NCBI GenBank assembly: GCA_029204225.1
Contig: CM055092.1
Coordinates: 22,161,669 to 22,225,668 of the forward strand
Length of the DNA stretch: 64,000 bases
Source: Diphasiastrum complanatum
Lineage: Eukaryota; Streptophyta; Lycopodiopsida; Lycopodiales; Lycopodiaceae
Reading direction: 5' to 3'
The notes under the pieces were generated by a model, which searched no databases, was not told where the DNA came from, and saw nothing but the letters and a program-made list of their open reading frames with translations. Shown here piece after piece: positions 54,150 to 64,000 of this stretch. Within the stretch, counting starts at the first letter, position 1, and every line of letters begins with the position of its first letter. A program made the translations under genes and the position numbers.

Positions 54150-57100
54150 ATATCTTTCCTAACTTTTGTTCTAGTGCCCAATACATAATCATATTCTAAT
54201 CAAAACTTTTTCTTGGAGCAGGTTAGCTTTTTTGCTTGTCTAGTTTCATATTTGAAGACTAGTGGCTTTTTTTGTAATGAAGTTGTAATTATAAGATCTT
54301 TGAGTTTAGGATTAGGGCACATGTACAACAATTTTGCAGAATAAAAAAAGAAAGGGAGATATATGAGTTCATCTTCTTTTAAAGGATGGATAAAGTTCCA
54401 AGTCATTGACTAATTGCCATAGTTTTGCAATGTAGACAATTTCTAGCATTGGTGCAAAGTTTAAAAAAAGTATCATTGTATATTGGAAATATGTCATAGA
54501 ATTTCATCTATTTTATTCCATCAACACATTTAGACATATCAAGCTCACCCTAGATGAATCATCATTCTTTCAATGACTTAGGTGATATTAAGATTATTTA
54601 CTTCAACATAGTAAACTCTTTGAACATTTTGATGAGCATTTATCATCATTTGCCTCCCACCATAGATAAAATAAAAGGAAAATGTGTGGCAACAGTGGCT
54701 AGAATGTGAGTCATGTATTATGAGTAACCCATGCATTTGAGATTGTATTTGTATGTGAGTTTGGCAACTGCGCTTAGCTATACATGAATGCATATGATAT
54801 TTACAAATAAAGAAAATAAAGCCTAATGCAAAGCTAAAGTAGACAACATTTCAATAAAGACTCGTCTTGTATTGTAATGAATATAATGATAAAATCCTTA
54901 GAAACTTACTTAAATTTGTGGTCATATTCTAGAATTAGTGTTGAGTTAGAGTTTGTAATGAGGATAATTATGTTGTGCTTGAGACTTCCATTTTGCAAAT
55001 ATAAGCACTTCTTGTTGGCGCATGTGTCATGAATTGATTAAAATTGTGACACTATGATGCAAGATAGGATTGATCCCAATTCAAATGTTGTCCTACCTTA
55101 TTTTAGTCCATTCCTTTGTATTTGGATGGTTTCTTCCTACAAAGGATAACATTGTATCTCATGCATGAAAAACATTGTCTCTCCTCAAATTTCAATGAAT
55201 TTAAATAAACAGATTCAACAATGTATGACATGCTACATAAATGATACAATCTACTTTATAGATTGTGGGCCAAACTTGTTAGTTAAGGTGTATTCTTATT
55301 CAATTTACTTGTATAAAAAAAATTCCCAATATTGATTAAAAGGAGAGATGGGACAACCATGTGAATATGATTGATAATTATTTGGTTCACTTGGATTAAA
55401 GTCCTCCATAATTTGCTTGACATTTTTTTAAGATGATAATCATACTTTAATACAAAATATAGGTACAACTAGTTTGTGTGACAATGTGTCCATGCCCAAT
55501 AGGTCTATGGTTTTGATGACAAGAGCATATGTGGTGCAAGATCACTACATGTAAGACTAAGAAGATAAAGAAAGACTTTGAAGGGGGTGGGGAATGAAGG
55601 GTGTGAAAATAAGAGAAATAACAAGCCTATGCATGTTCATGATTCCACTTTGCACATTCATGTTGCTTACTACAACCAAGCTCTACAATTAGATTTGAGT
55701 TTAAGACATAAAGTAGTATAATTGAATTATTCAAATGAAATACTAAAGTTTTCTAGTCCTGCAAAGTGATGGAAAATGCTTATGTAAACATTGGCATAAT
55801 ACTAGTTAATATTGAAATGAAGTGATTTAGATTTGTATTTCGCACGAACATTATTTGCAAATCATCATACCTTAGTACACAAGTTATAACAAAGAAAAAA
55901 ATTCTTGTTCCTAGACATATCATCACATTGATAGATTATGAAGCTAAATCAAATGTTTGGCACCCATGTCTTCACGGTTGATGGACAAGTCAATTCGATC
56001 ATTGTGGAAGAATGGCTACACAATCAAGGTAAATATATCCAATTAGCTTCTTATGTTGGCTATGCTAGATCATTGCTTGCTTTGTCTATGGGTGAGATCT
56101 GTTAATAAACTGTATGGGTGACCTAAATGTTTTGGAACCATAATTGAATCACAACCGAGCTTTAATCAATTGGAGATTTGTAAAAGAGTGTGCACAAAGT
56201 ATTTCAATAGTTGATGCTATCAAATGTGATTGTCTATCTAATAGAATATGACTCCATCAAAAGACTCACTTCAAAGGCTGAACGTAATGGTTGAACACAG
56301 ACATATATGGCCTTCAAGATCAAGTTAGAGTAGTTATAAGCATTTCTATCTTAAGTCTCATAATTATATGCTACAATGTACCATGCTCTTTATCATCAAT
56401 AAAATATGCCACTCTAGCATCTAAGCATGCACACAAATTTGAAAACTGGAAATAGAAAAGTGTATCGCGATTGAAATTTGACGAATTATTCCATGAAACT
56501 GCCCTTTGTGATGCTAATAGCTACCTCCTTTAGAGCTCAAATGACAAATAGTCCTCCAAAAGAGCACTCAATAACAGCCTACTAGTAGATGTATCGTTGG
56601 CCCTTTTCATCACATGCACCAAACACTTTTTATAGGAGATCTGACTAAGTTCCAACTTTACTATTGATAATTGAAAGCTACATAGTATGTAGTATGTGGT
56701 ATGCTCTTCTTGCCAGCAGCCATATCAATACCCTTATTCATAGAATAAGTGTCTAGACTCTAGATCACAGAATCCAGATTCCAAATGTATTATGTAGCAT
56801 GCTATTGTTGATCATTGATTACAATTTTCAACGTACAAATAACAACTTAGTAATTTGTACAAAAATGAAAGCAACAAATACAATTTCAAATTATTCACGA
56901 ATGATGTAGTCACAAGTGATTTTGTTAGGCTCATGACATGATTCGGTGGGTTTGATGTTTGAACATTCAAGAATAAACAGTAAATCAAAGTCTAATTTTC
57001 TGAAGATTCAAGAATCAAAACAACAAGTATAAGCAATATAACTCAAATGCTTAAATATAGACAATAATCATGATTCAAATTTCATGAATATCATATAATG

Positions 57101-57993
57101 AAGTCAATGAAATGTGATCACAAGTCACAGCTGAGTCGTGATAAGTGACAATCATAGATAAGTGACAATCATAGTACCATAGAACCCACGGTTCCTAGAA
57201 CCATGGGGTGAACCGTACCACGGTTAATGAACCGCGGTACGGTTCCAGTATCTAAATCTCTCGAGTAACAATGGTTCTAAACGGGCTGGTTCGAAACACG
57301 ATTCAAACAAATTCACTGATAGGAAAATAACTTTATTGAATCATCAAGAAATCAAAGGACTTCCTATCTATCCAAATAAAAACAAATTCGGTTCTTCATA
57401 TGACCCAAGTCTACAACATGAAATAAAATTTCTTTGAGCATCCGCAGATTGGATTGCATGTCTTCATGGTGACACTTGAGTAGTATGGTAAGCAAGGAAA
57501 TGACTGAATGACAAGTGCTATTCAAGGAGCAAGCTTTCAAGCAGAGAACAATCCATGATTTCAGGTTTAAGGTATTATAATGATTGACTTCAGTGATATC
57601 CCTTACTCATGTCATCAATAAATTAACACACAAAAGATAATAGTGCTGCAAATATAACCTACGGTACAATGCAGGACCACATACTCCAAGTAATGACCTT
57701 AATGGACAGTGACAGAAGATAAGATAAGGATAGAAGAGGGAAAACGTCTAAGGAGAGGGAAAGAAGTAAAGAGGGGCTAGCAGTGAGAAGAGCAGATTTG
57801 AACCACCTCAAAATATGTCTTCACGAGTAACCTTGTCAATCTCAAAATCAGTTTAGTAGACCTTTAAGAGTAACAATTTCTTTTTGGGCTCTACCTTAAG
57901 CGCATGAGAACATTCAAATCTGACCTTACATAGCATGTCGGAAACATTCAATTTGACAGCTCGAAAATGTCATACTTCCAAGTTCCAAACTTC
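54150..57993. other. Gene-poor AT-rich stretch
   Basis: Nearly 3.9 kb without a recognisable ORF, RNA gene or LTR boundary. A GGTTCGAA/GGTACGGTTC cluster at 57180-57310 resembles the repeat at 10.44-10.64 kb. Confidence 0.5.
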
Positions 57994-58557
57994 TTAGCAC
58001 TCTTCAGCTTCTGGTCCTTCTATAGGCCCTAGATAATGTCCATTAAGAGTAGCAAGACCCATGTAATTCCGGGTTTGTGCCTCCCATCGAACAGCCACCA
58101 GCCTCATACGAACAATGCTCCCTTTAAGGATGATCGACCCCTGCGAATCTTGAAAGCTATTGAATGCCGAAGTATCAGTTAACTTGAACTGGAACCCTTT
58201 CATCAATTTTTGGTGCACAAAAATGATCTCAAAAGGACCATAACGGACTTCAAAGCCTGTCTTAGTCACCTGTGAAACCTCCCCCACCACAACCTCTCCT
58301 TTGTGAGGCTTCAAAACCAGACACTTGAATTGAACACGGTACGCCACTGATCCCGTCCTTGCTTGGATCACTCCTTCACCGATTTCCCCAACTTCAGTGA
58401 CAGTGATGTAGTAGCCATGCTCTTCATTGCCCTTGATCAGCTTCAAATCTTTTTCCAGCTGCAGCATGAGGACTCTTTTTCTTTCATGCAGAGGGGAGGG
58501 TCTCATCTGATGGGGCTTTAACACAACCTGCCTTTTCAGTTCCAACACAAAAAACAT
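57994..58557 (-). CDS. NRPE7: RNA polymerase IV/V subunit 7 (NRPD7/NRPE7-like, RPB7 family)
   Basis: Single-exon gene of 187 codons. Start chosen at MFFVLEL because RPB7-family proteins begin MFF; an in-frame Met three codons earlier is less likely. RPB7 with RPB4 forms the stalk of the polymerase that guides nascent RNA. The N-terminal tip domain (residues 1 to about 80) includes GYYITVTEVGEIGEGVIQAR and VQFKCLVLKPHKGEVV; the S1/OB domain (about 82-175) includes EVSQVTKTGFEVRYGPFEIIF and RMRLVAVRWEAQ. The ending NYMGLATLNGHYLGPIE resembles plant NRPE7 (ALASLEGDYLGPL) more than Pol II NRPB7 (IGTIKDDFLG). Family length is 170-180; the C-terminal PEAEEC is extra. Pol IV and V drive siRNA-directed DNA methylation of transposons. 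It could instead be a diverged Pol II copy, or a retrocopy, as it lacks introns. Confidence 0.85.
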   Translation of the reverse strand: MFFVLELKRQVVLKPHQMRPSPLHERKRVLMLQLEKDLKLIKGNEEHGYYITVTEVGEIGEGVIQARTGSVAYRVQFKCLVLKPHKGEVVVGEVSQVTKTGFEVRYGPFEIIFVHQKLMKGFQFKLTDTSAFNSFQDSQGSIILKGSIVRMRLVAVRWEAQTRNYMGLATLNGHYLGPIEGPEAEEC

Positions 58558-58969
58558 TGTTTGCACTCACAAAGAGCTCAACAAATTGTGGGTTTGTGAA
58601 ACCTCGGTGAGTGGGACATGCCTCTAAAAGCCTAGTCTTAGAAACTGATGACTTGCTCTGGCATCTCTTCCCAGGTGAAAAGATGCAGCCATGTCTTGGA
58701 GCAAAACCCACTTGATCCAATGCCTTTCCACCTCTGCAATGCAAGTTTTAACAAGAAGGAAGCAAAACAAGGAACTAGGAATGATACAAAAGAAAGGAAC
58801 ATGAACATTACAAGGAAAACAAGCAAAATATGTGAGAAAACAGAGGAGACTAGAACCCCATGGCTACAGTCTCCAACGCTACCGAGCAATTCTCCAGAAA
58901 CCTCTCCTTTTGCACTTTTTTGTCTCTATGAACACCTTGGCTCATGTGCCCACTACCCCCAACCTAGGG
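58558..58969 (-). promoter_or_regulatory. Upstream region of the NRPE7-like gene
   Basis: No clear TATA box could be fixed. Two overlapping open frames here (to 58744 and 58889) show no homology I recognise and probably cover 5' leader. Confidence 0.3.
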
Positions 58970-59103
58970 TGTAAAGGGGTTGCCACTTTTGGCAACCCTT
59001 CAATCATCTCATGACACGTGTGTATGGTTAGCTATGTGTAAAGGGGTTGCCAGTTTTGGCAACCCTCCAATCATCTCATGACACATGTGTATGGTTTATG
59101 GTA
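58970..59103. repeat. 67-bp tandem duplication, each unit with a hairpin
   Basis: Two units (58970-59036 and 59037-59103), nearly identical, starting TGTAAAGGGGTTGCC and containing CAATCATCTCATGACAC(A/G)TGTGTATGG. Each has a perfect 8-bp inverted repeat GGGTTGCC/GGCAACCC with a six-base loop (58977-58998 and 59044-59065). About 0.4 kb upstream of the NRPE7-like gene. Confidence 0.85.
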
Positions 59104-59860
59104 TCTCGTATTTGTATATGGTGGCAACATGCATTAAAAACATTTGATGTTTTTCTCTTTATTTTTTCTTTGGGAACTTTAAATCTTGCAATTTCCCCAA
59201 TGGTGAGTGCCCCCAAGCATTGTGCTAGTAAAGCTTAGGCTTGGGCAAAAAAAATGAGTGTAAAAGAAATGGCCATTTTTTACACACTCGACAAAGCCCA
59301 AACTCTTTGGCTCCCACCCTCAAGCCTAGGCTTTCAAAAGTAGGAGGGCTTTCCTCTATACAAAAAATATCATACCACATAAGGCATCTTTCAAACCACC
59401 GTGAGTGGTGCTTGAAACTCCTAGATTTGTGTATGAAAATCTGTGAAATGTGAATGTATGTGTGTGTGTCTCCCTCTCTCTCCCTGAAAAAAAGAAAGAA
59501 AAGAAAAGACATCATGAGATTGTGAGACCGATGCATCCTGAGACAGGAAAATCATCATGCTCGCCTTAAAAAAAATGTTGCAAGTCAAAAGAAATGTTGG
59601 GAAAGCAAAGAATTTTTCCCTCCATAGCTTCTTTCAAAAAAAGAGCCCTATAGTTGTGCTACCCAATTACACAAGACCCAATGAGAAATTTAGTGGCAAG
59701 AAACCCAAGATGAATACATTGCATGTGTGTCAATGTAAAGTCTATGTCCATATCCCTAAGAAAGAAGAAACAAGATGTAGGTCAAAGCATTGAAGTGAAT
59801 CTTTACAAGATATGATGAGCAAACTAAGGGGTATCGTGCTATGATTTAGTTGGACGACAC
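59104..59860. other. No gene recognised
   Basis: Only short frames and a TG/TC-rich patch at about 59455-59485. Confidence 0.5.
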
Positions 59861-60460
59861 ATGCACATCAATTGTCATATGGTATTTGATGAACCACATG
59901 GGTTTGGTAACAGGATCCTGATTTACATTTTATCAAGGCTGCCTTCACAATCATCTCATCGACGTGTTGATTTTGTTCTCTCACGCAAGGGAATTCGCAC
60001 TCTTGGAAATGTTGTTATTGTTGATCCCTCTCGTCAGGACCTTCTTTGGCGTTCTTCCACCACGCAAGTGTCAGAAATGGTGAACTCCTGCAACTTTGTC
60101 GCAGCACGAACAAGAAACGAAGGTCGAACGAGAACAATTCGCGACAGTCAACGTGACTCGAAGCACGAAGTGAGGACTGCAGCTTCAGTCATGCACCTTC
60201 ACAATCAGCTGCAATCCATACGGTGGGATGGCAACCAGTTGGATCAGCACATTGAGAAGATCAGAATGATCTTTGCTCAACTCGCTGCATCAGGACAGGA
60301 GCACCAGGTCCCAGCACCACAACAGCTGATGTACTTCATGAAATCTCTACCGATGTCCTATCAGCCACTGAGAATGCTCATACTGAGTCTACCAGATATG
60401 ACATTCAACAAAGCAGTCAGTCTTGTTGTTGATGAGAGACGAAGGAGAGGGAAACAATGA
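59861..60460 (+). pseudogene. Chimeric ORF ending in Copia gag sequence
   Basis: 199 codons. The C-terminal part (MHLHNQLQSIRWDGNQLDQH, then QQLMYFMKSLPMSYQPLRML and LPDMTFNKAVSLVVDE) matches UBN2-type Copia gag (helical core, SLP.SY..L, TL..V...L..E). The N-terminal 110 residues (HRRVDFVLSRKGIRTLGNVV, IVDPSRQDLLWRSSTTQ) are not gag and I do not recognise them. It is cut off at 60460 next to the 3' LTR of the following Copia element. Confidence 0.6.
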
Positions 60461-60499
60461 TCAAGAGAAAGCTCTCTTCACGTGGTGGTTTGTGTTGAC

Positions 60500-60700
60500 C
60501 TTCTAGATTCCTACAATCTAGGACTAACTCCTATAATTTAGGAGATGTCACATTAGACTCAAATGAAAGCTAATCAAAATAGATATGAATATTACAAGTG
60601 TCATTTCACATGTGTGGATAGGTCCTCACACGTGTGGATCCACATAGATGTCTAATATTCATCAAAAACCATGTGAAAATTGCTAAATTCTAACACACAC
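60500..60700 (-). repeat. Probable Copia 3' LTR (minus strand)
   Basis: On the minus strand a purine tract TTGAGGGAGAG (about 60701-60712) is followed by TGTGTGTTAGAATTTAGC, a typical start of a plant Copia 3' LTR. The far end is not certain; I place it near 60500. Confidence 0.6.
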
Positions 60701-63185
60701 TCTCCCTCAATGATAAAATTACATTCTTCTACTCGAGTATGAAAATTTTCAAATTTACATCTGCCTAATGACTTGGTAAATATATTTTCCACTTGATTTT
60801 TAAATTTACAGAAAACAAGATCAATGGCTCCATCAAAAATTTTCTCTCGAACAAATGATAATGTATCTTGATGGTTGACCTAAATCAACAATCAATTTTC
60901 GTAACCATACGGCTTCCTGTGTAGCATTGCTGATGCACGATATTCAGCTTTCATTGAGAATAAAACTACTGTAGGTTGCTTTTGTCTGCTCCATGAAACT
61001 GCAACTGTACCATAACTGAATGTATGACCACTGGTAGATCTTCTGTCATCAATATTACCTACCCAATCGACATCTTTTTAACCTACCAACATCGGTTCTT
61101 CAGGCTTATTATACTTCAAACCAAAATTCAATGTCCCTTGAATGTACTTGAGAATGCGTTTAGCAGACCAAACTACCCACCAACTGTTTGCATAAATAAG
61201 CATCCACTTTTCCATATTCATCATATGCAATAAGCTTCGTGTTGACATCTGTTGGTGTGCCCAAAGGCTTGCAATCCTACATATTGAACTTATAAAGCAA
61301 ATCTCATGCATATTTGCTTTGTGTAAGAAAGATGTCGTCTTCCTTTTGCCATAGTTCAATGCCAATAAAATGGTTCATCAATCTTAGATCGCTCATGTCA
61401 AAGCATTGGAAATATCTGATTTAATTTCATCAATTAAGCTCTCATTTCTTCTTGTAATAATCAAATCATCCACGTACAAAACCATGAACACTATATTTGA
61501 ATCTTGTCTTGAAATGTAAAGATTAGGATCAACATTACTCTTTACCATTCCCCTTCGCTTGAAGTGTTCATCAATGCAAGAGTACCACGCCCATGGTGCT
61601 TGCTTCAATCCATAAATAGCTTTGTTGAGCTTACAAACAAGGTGCTCTCTCCTTGGCTCAACAAATCCTTGAGGTTGTACTAAATACACCTCTTCATCCA
61701 ATACTCCATTAAGAAAAGCAGATTTAACGTCTATTTGCTAGATCTTCCAACCATAGAAAGTAGAAATAGCAATGATAGAACATATAGTTACCATCTTAGC
61801 TACGGGTGTGAAGGTTTTCTCAAAATCAATATCTTCTTGCTGCTCAAATCCTCTTGCAACCGTGATTTGTACTTGTTGAGTTGCCCATCCGCTCCTTATA
61901 TGATCTTCTAAATCCATTTTCAAGTGATAGGCATCTTCAGGTAGCTCAACCAAGTTCCACGTCCTATTTTTCGATATGGCTTCCATTTCTGTTTCCATAG
62001 TTGCACGACCTTGAGCACAGAACCCATTAGGACTAGATTCATCTCTAATCTTGCAGAGGTTTCCGATTTTTGCTTGACCTTCTAAGCTCTCCATGTTCGC
62101 TAGATTCGGGATTATCTCCCTTCTTACCATCACCTGTGATTGATAAGTACCATTTAGGTACTCTCTTAGGAATTTCAACATCAAACTTGCCTTTGTCCTT
62201 TGGATATTCTGCATCAAAATCCACTTCCTTCTTGACCTGTACTTTTGCTCCCTCATCAAAAGGTTCAATGATTACTTCAGATTGTTCACCTTAATCCATC
62301 ATTTGTGTCATACATCCTATATGACTTGGCCTTCTCATCATATCCAAGGAAAATACACCTGACAACTTTTGCATCCAATTTCTTTCATTTCTCATCAAGA
62401 ATATGAGCATAGGCATCACAACCAAATACTCTCAAATGAGAAATATTAGGTATCTTTTTAGTAAAATCTTCATGAGGTTTCTTACCTTCCACGGATTTCA
62501 TAGGACACCCATTCAAGATGTGCGTAGTTGTGCTGCAAGCTTTTGTCCAAAGAGTGTTTGGTAAACCCTTGTTTTTGAGCATTGGCCTTGCCATCTCAAC
62601 AGTGGATGTATTCTTTAGTTATGCAACTCCGTTTTGCTATGGTGAATAAGGTGTTGTAGTTTGCCTCTTGATCCCTTGATCTTTGCAAAAATCAATAAAT
62701 TCAGTCGAAAAGTACTCACCACCTCCATTAGATCTCAAAGTCTTGATGCAACATCTTGTTTGCTTTTCAACTAATGCTTTGAATTCCTTGAACTTGGAAA
62801 AAGCATCTGATTTCTTGCTTATGAAATAAATCCAAATGCATATGCTATAATAATCAATGAAGGTAATAAAGTAAAAGTAGCCACTAAGAGATTTAGTCTG
62901 CATTGGTCCACATAGATCACTATGGACAAGATCGAGGATGCCACTGGCTCTCCTTGCTTCACTTTTGGGAAACCTCTCTCCATGTTGTTTTCCCAAAATA
63001 GAACCTTTACAGATTTTTCCTTCAAAAGAAATATCAGGCAATCCAATAACTAGAATACCTCTTTTGTAAATATGTAAACTTTGAGCACTAATATGATCAA
63101 ATCATTGATGCCAAAGATCACGTCGACTATCAACCATGGCTTGATCAAAGGATCTAGCATTCAATTTGTAGAGTCAATTTCCATG
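60701..63185 (-). pseudogene. Copia pol relic (GAG-pre-integrase to RNase H)
   Basis: Minus-strand order: GAG-pre-integrase (DSRRDLWHQ, HISAQSL, GLPDISFEGKICKGS, about 63185-63000), integrase (DLVHSDLCGPMQTKSLSGYF, 63041-62637), integrase tail (HILNGCPMKSVEGKKPHE, LRVFGCDAYAHI, 62594-62385), linker (62268-62000), RT (ENRTWNLVELPEDA-like, EQQEDIDFEKTFTPVAKMVT; then EEVYLVQPQGFVEP, LNKAIYGLKQAPWAW and the intact VLYVDDLIITR, 61701-61393), and RNase H to about 60720 (WSAKRILKYIQGTLNFGLKY). Integrase has FIDYYS for FIDDYS and LRSNGGGEY for RSDNGGEY, which removes a catalytic Asp. Stops and frameshifts separate the pieces. Confidence 0.92.
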
Positions 63186-64000
63186 GACTCTAGCTCATGT
63201 AGCAATCACTTTACAACCAGTGGATAGAGATCTTAGGAAGAATGAGCTAGTCCCAAAAACTAGGGACATCTATGGGACCCTTCAGATTCAGGGACCCTTG
63301 CACCTGTGATATGTGGCAGATAGCTACTAGTGTGCTTTCACTCCTCAACTGCTCGAAAACACTTCCATACACAATGTTTTAGAAGGATTTGGCGTGTGGA
63401 CCTAGAGGCGTTTCGGAGCTTTTTGCAGATGTTTCGTGCGTTTCGGACATGGAAGCAGACGTTTCGGATGAAAACACTGACGTTTTGAGTGCAAATAAAA
63501 AATTTTAGAGCCTTTTTCTTCGTTTCGGGCCGTACCAGAGGCTTCTGGTAAGCAGTGCACAAACAGAGAGCCAATAAAGCCTTTTTCTAGGCAAAAATCA
63601 CCCTTTTCAAGCCAAATCTTCACCAAAAAATGTGATTTTGAGTGCAAATCCACACTAAATTGACTTGTACTTGGATCTAACAACTTCCAAAAGTCATCAT
63701 CATAAAAAATGAGCCCTAGAACTCAGATTTTTTGTTACAAGACTACTTCAAGCAAAAATACACAAAAAATACAAAAGGTTGTTCAAATCTCCACCAAATG
63801 AACTAGAAACAGTTCTAAATTGCTAGTGATAGCATTGTTAAACTTCTGACAACACAAAATATTCTCCAGAAATTCATTGAGCAAGTTTCTGATTGAAACT
63901 TCTTGAAAACTTGCACTTTTCCACAAAATCCTAGAAGTATCATTAGAGAAAATATGGGTCCAAAGAGAGCCCTATAAGAAATGCCATGTAGGAGAGAGAA
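63186..64000. other. Window end, with CGTTTCGG repeats
   Basis: CGTTTCGG or close variants occur at about 63409, 63441, 63463 and 63521. Otherwise the stretch has no recognisable gene; it may be the missing gag side or leader of the Copia relic. Confidence 0.45.

Noticed and set aside
58484-58889. Upstream ORFs overlapping the NRPE7-like start
   Set aside because: They show no homology and are in other frames; most likely 5' leader or promoter sequence.

Overview
This window reads as nuclear DNA of a land plant with a repeat-rich genome and long introns. Most of it is LTR-retrotransposon wreckage (Copia and Gypsy, both strands, with many stops and frameshifts), plus simple repeats. Plant LTR elements primed by initiator tRNA-Met are seen repeatedly (TGGTATCAGAGC or TGGTATCAAAGC).

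Two host genes stand out, both on the minus strand. The first is DRC11 (IQCA1-like), an AAA/IQ-motif subunit of the nexin-dynein regulatory complex of motile cilia. I could assemble 15 exons by hand from 28129 down to 5964. All have GT-AG junctions and compatible phases, giving 783 continuous codons. A further upstream exon and a TATA promoter are possible at 38.7-39.3 kb. Flowering plants and conifers lack cilia, so this points to a lineage with swimming sperm: fern, lycophyte, bryophyte, cycad or Ginkgo. Long, TE-filled introns favour a fern, cycad or Ginkgo, but the sequence does not decide. The second gene, at 57994-58557, is a single-exon RPB7-family protein. Its C-terminus looks most like NRPD7/NRPE7, the subunit 7 of RNA polymerases IV/V that run RNA-directed DNA methylation.

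Layout: 1-290, the end of a Copia element and its LTR, followed by short palindromic repeats to about 960. 1-5.9 kb, sparse, with one Copia RNase H relic. 5.9-28.1 kb, DRC11; its 8.8 kb and 8.3 kb introns hold gag relics, a 543 bp LTR, an internally deleted Gypsy and a Trp/His-rich ORF tract. 29.6-31.5 kb, a Gypsy PR-RT-RH relic. 31.5-31.8 kb, a hAT transposase fragment. 31967-36227, a complete non-autonomous LTR element with target duplication CCTCT. 36.6-37.1 kb, a Gypsy integrase relic. 40659-47550, a Copia element with an inverted gag piece and a nested gag-only element. 47.7-52.4 kb, further Copia/Gypsy pieces. 53768-54149, a tiny TRIM element. 57.99-58.56 kb, the Pol IV/V subunit gene. 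59.9-63.2 kb, a gag fragment and a Copia pol relic.

The most unusual structures are (1) the 382 bp TRIM whose LTRs each carry a tRNA-like A box/B box region, and (2) the non-autonomous LTR element with five regularly spaced stem-loops just after its primer-binding site, a plausible RNA packaging or dimerisation array. All identifications rest on reading the sequence and on remembered family motifs; no search was run.
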